Source of the DNA: Melastoma dodecandrum
Lineage: Eukaryota; Streptophyta; Magnoliopsida; Myrtales; Melastomataceae
Assembly (NCBI GenBank): GCA_029817715.1
Contig: JARUPY010000607.1
Coordinates: 1,860,001 to 1,924,000, forward strand
Length of the DNA stretch: 64,000 nucleotides
Direction: 5' to 3'
Position 1 is the first letter of the stretch. Each line of letters starts with the position of its first letter. The notes under the pieces were generated by a model. The model did not search any database, was not told where the DNA came from, and saw nothing but the letters and a program-made list of their open reading frames with translations. Positions 62,025-64,000 of the stretch are shown piece after piece. Made by a program: the position numbers and the translations under genes.

Positions 62025-64000
62025 TGTTGGATCGTTCAGGCACACTAAGAGGGGGGTGAATTAATGATTGTAACTTTTTCGCCCTTTCTCAATGTAAGCA
62101 TATCGTTTCTCAGAATGAGATCTGCTTCGCTGTAACCATTACGATTTGATCGAGTAGGTTTTCGTATGAGTATTTGCGCAATTGTAAGGGGCACAATAGT
62201 TTATAGTTCGGCCTTAATCGACCTACGTCCACTTTCCACCGTAGAGGTGATTCCACTATATAAATATAATGGGTGCAAATGAACATTTTGCACTAGGCTT
62301 TGGGTTTTTCACAAAGTGAGATTTAGAATCCTTTACAAAAGGAGATCACTCATGGGCAACGATCAGCTCCTCACACAGTGGACGTCTTCTCGTTTCCAGC
62401 AAAATGATGCTCACGCTCAGCAGTTGATTGCTTAAAGGATTTCCAAACAGCACGTTATCGCTTAGACGTAAGCCTGTCGATCAAAGAATAAAGACAACGT
62501 TGTGTTAGGGTATAAATACTCACAAATAATTCCTTACAGTGAAGAACGACTTCTCAAGAAGCAGCCCGTTTCTGGTTCACAGTAGAGGAATGCTTCAGCA
62601 CTCAATAGTTCAGCAGAGGATTTCCACACAGCCTTTGTCTCTTCTCAAGATAACCCTGTAAGTACTCAAGAGACAACTATAAAGACAATCACTTAGAACA
62701 AAAAGGAAAATATAAGAAGGGGTTGGTTCCTCACACAGCGGAACCCGACTTCTCACTCAGCGAAGTCGCAGTATCCGTCCTACACTCAGTTCAAATGTGC
62801 ACGGTTACCACAGCTGTGACTCATTGCACTGCACACTCAGTGCCTAGGGTGGAATTTTCAGCTCCGGTGGCTCCCACGCAACCTGCTCTACCGTCTCTCT
62901 GTATCAGGAGGTCGAGACTTCTGTACAGCACCCCTGGGCTCAGGAGGACCTCTTTTCACTCCGGCGGCGTTCCCAACTCCTGCTCTACCTTACAGGTACG
63001 AGACTTCTGGCAAGCACCCGCAAGTGCGTGTCTCACTGCTCAAACTCCGTCGGTTCAAGACTTCCCTGCGAAAAGACACGACAAGAACAGCTTCTTGTTG
63101 ATGGGTTAGCAACTGGTTATTGAATTCAGAACAGGTATTCACTTAGCTTCCCTCAGATGATTCGTCAGCCGCTCGTTAAACGCACCGAGGACACTCAGTC
63201 CCTTTCACGACGATCAAGGTCGCACTCAGCCCTTGACACTCCCACACGCAGATTGCGAGAGATAAGGACCAAGCGATCACTTAGCACTTTTCGTTCTCCG
63301 CCGATCCTCAAAGCTTCACTCAGATCACAACCACTCAGACCACATAGATGCACAAAGGCACGTTTATCTAAGAACCAGATTTGATTTTAATGAAGGAATT
63401 TCATGGGAGATGTCCAGATTCATTAGGACAACCCACATGATTTGTTTCCAAAATTACGAACAGATTCTGAGCAACGGTCGCTGTACCCGAGAAAGTAAGT
63501 TCTCAATGGTAACTTCCCTATCTCATCCAAGCAATATGATTTGTTTCTATATTTTATAAACCAATTATCCTAAAGATAACCTTATCTGATCGGTTATTGA
63601 AATCAAATAATAAACAAAATTATTTGATTTAACATTTTATCTTATTACAGCGTAGCACTGCTGCAGAATATCAGAATGAAATTTTGTTTCCAAATATAAA
63701 CTTGGAAAGCAAATATCATAATATTGAGTTGCCTAAATGTGTGAAATGAGATAGTTAAATCACATTCAGTGAATTTAGACACTCAAACAAATACTCTGAG
63801 ATAAATCAAAGTCTAATGTAAGTAGAAAATATTTATTTCTATATATTCAGTGAGTAAACGTATCATTTACAGTAGTAGCGTACTGTATAACAGCAACATA
63901 GTGCTCACTCTAGTTGTGGCTCAGCAACACTTTGCTCAGACTAATCACGAAAGATAAGCTTTCCTCTTATGAATGAAATTAATAACTTCCATAATTAGAG
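62025..64000 (+). mobile_element. Unclassified repetitive element interrupting the copia integrase
   Basis: Copia similarity ends within the integrase region at about 62025-62030, where TGTTGGATCG begins. This is followed by CACACTAAGAGGGGGGTGAA, a purine-rich word of the type I associate with plant repeats that begin with an LTR. The remaining 2 kb to the window edge have no coding similarity. A TATA-like word TATAAATA lies at 62511. Diverged tandem units of roughly 180-190 bp are visible from about 62367 to 62760 (shared words GATTTCCAAACAGC/GATTTCCACACAGC and TAAAGACAA). ORFs at 62723-63109 and 63157-63384 show no domain. Orientation and class are unproven; an LTR of a second nested element is the simplest idea. 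Confidence 0.45.

Noticed and set aside
62723..63109. 128-aa ORF in the right-end repetitive element
   Set aside because: Composition follows the repeated CTCAG-type words of the element and shows no domain.

Overview
This window is nuclear DNA from a flowering plant. Evidence: GT-AG introns, plant-specific families (FATB acyl-ACP thioesterase, CYP734A P450, PRMT10, an ENT/Agenet protein, an LRR receptor kinase), and plant LTR retrotransposons with tRNA primer sites and 5-bp target duplications. The species cannot be told from sequence alone. Exon structures were built by hand: each junction was phase-checked, and each model reads through to a stop.

Left part (1-17 kb) is gene-dense. In order, all + strand except the relic: FATB thioesterase (474-2792, 6 exons, 412 aa); an AOP-type 2-oxoglutarate dioxygenase (3229-4406, 3 exons, 323 aa); an LRR receptor pseudokinase (5613-9368, 2 exons, 662 aa); an eroded PDR/ABCG transporter pseudogene on the minus strand (about 9863-12095); the 26S proteasome ATPase RPT6 (12374-15381, 9 exons, 425 aa); and a small 124-aa plant protein with a clear G-box/TATA promoter (16617-16991).

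Middle part (17-33 kb) is gene-poor. It holds one gene, a CYP734A brassinosteroid-inactivating P450 (26484-29321, 5 exons, 530 aa), flanked by about 9.5 kb and 3.8 kb in which I see no coding sequence, only microsatellites, homopolymer runs and one perfect 46-bp tandem duplication.

Right-centre (33-46 kb): an Agenet plus ENT chromatin-type protein (minus), a broken Ty3/gypsy element, PRMT10 (minus, 7 exons, 376 aa) head-to-head with an acyl-protein thioesterase (plus, 9 exons, 256 aa) across an ABRE-rich shared promoter, then a PPPDE/DeSI-type peptidase (minus, 4 exons, 215 aa) convergent with the thioesterase.

Right end (46.5-64 kb) is a nest of retrotransposons: a decayed gypsy element (minus), a Ty1/copia element (minus) split in its reverse transcriptase by a full-length Athila-type gypsy element (51418-61078, TSD AACAC), and a further unclassified element that interrupts the copia integrase from about 62025 to the window edge. 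The Athila element carries the most unusual signal in the window: paired GGACGCGTCC-type palindromes at 21-22 bp pitch, repeated in both LTRs, inside the gag-pol reading frame and in the 3' untranslated region.

The host genes look like ordinary neighbours rather than a pathway. They cover fatty-acid export from plastids, hormone catabolism, protein turnover, protein methylation and de-acylation.
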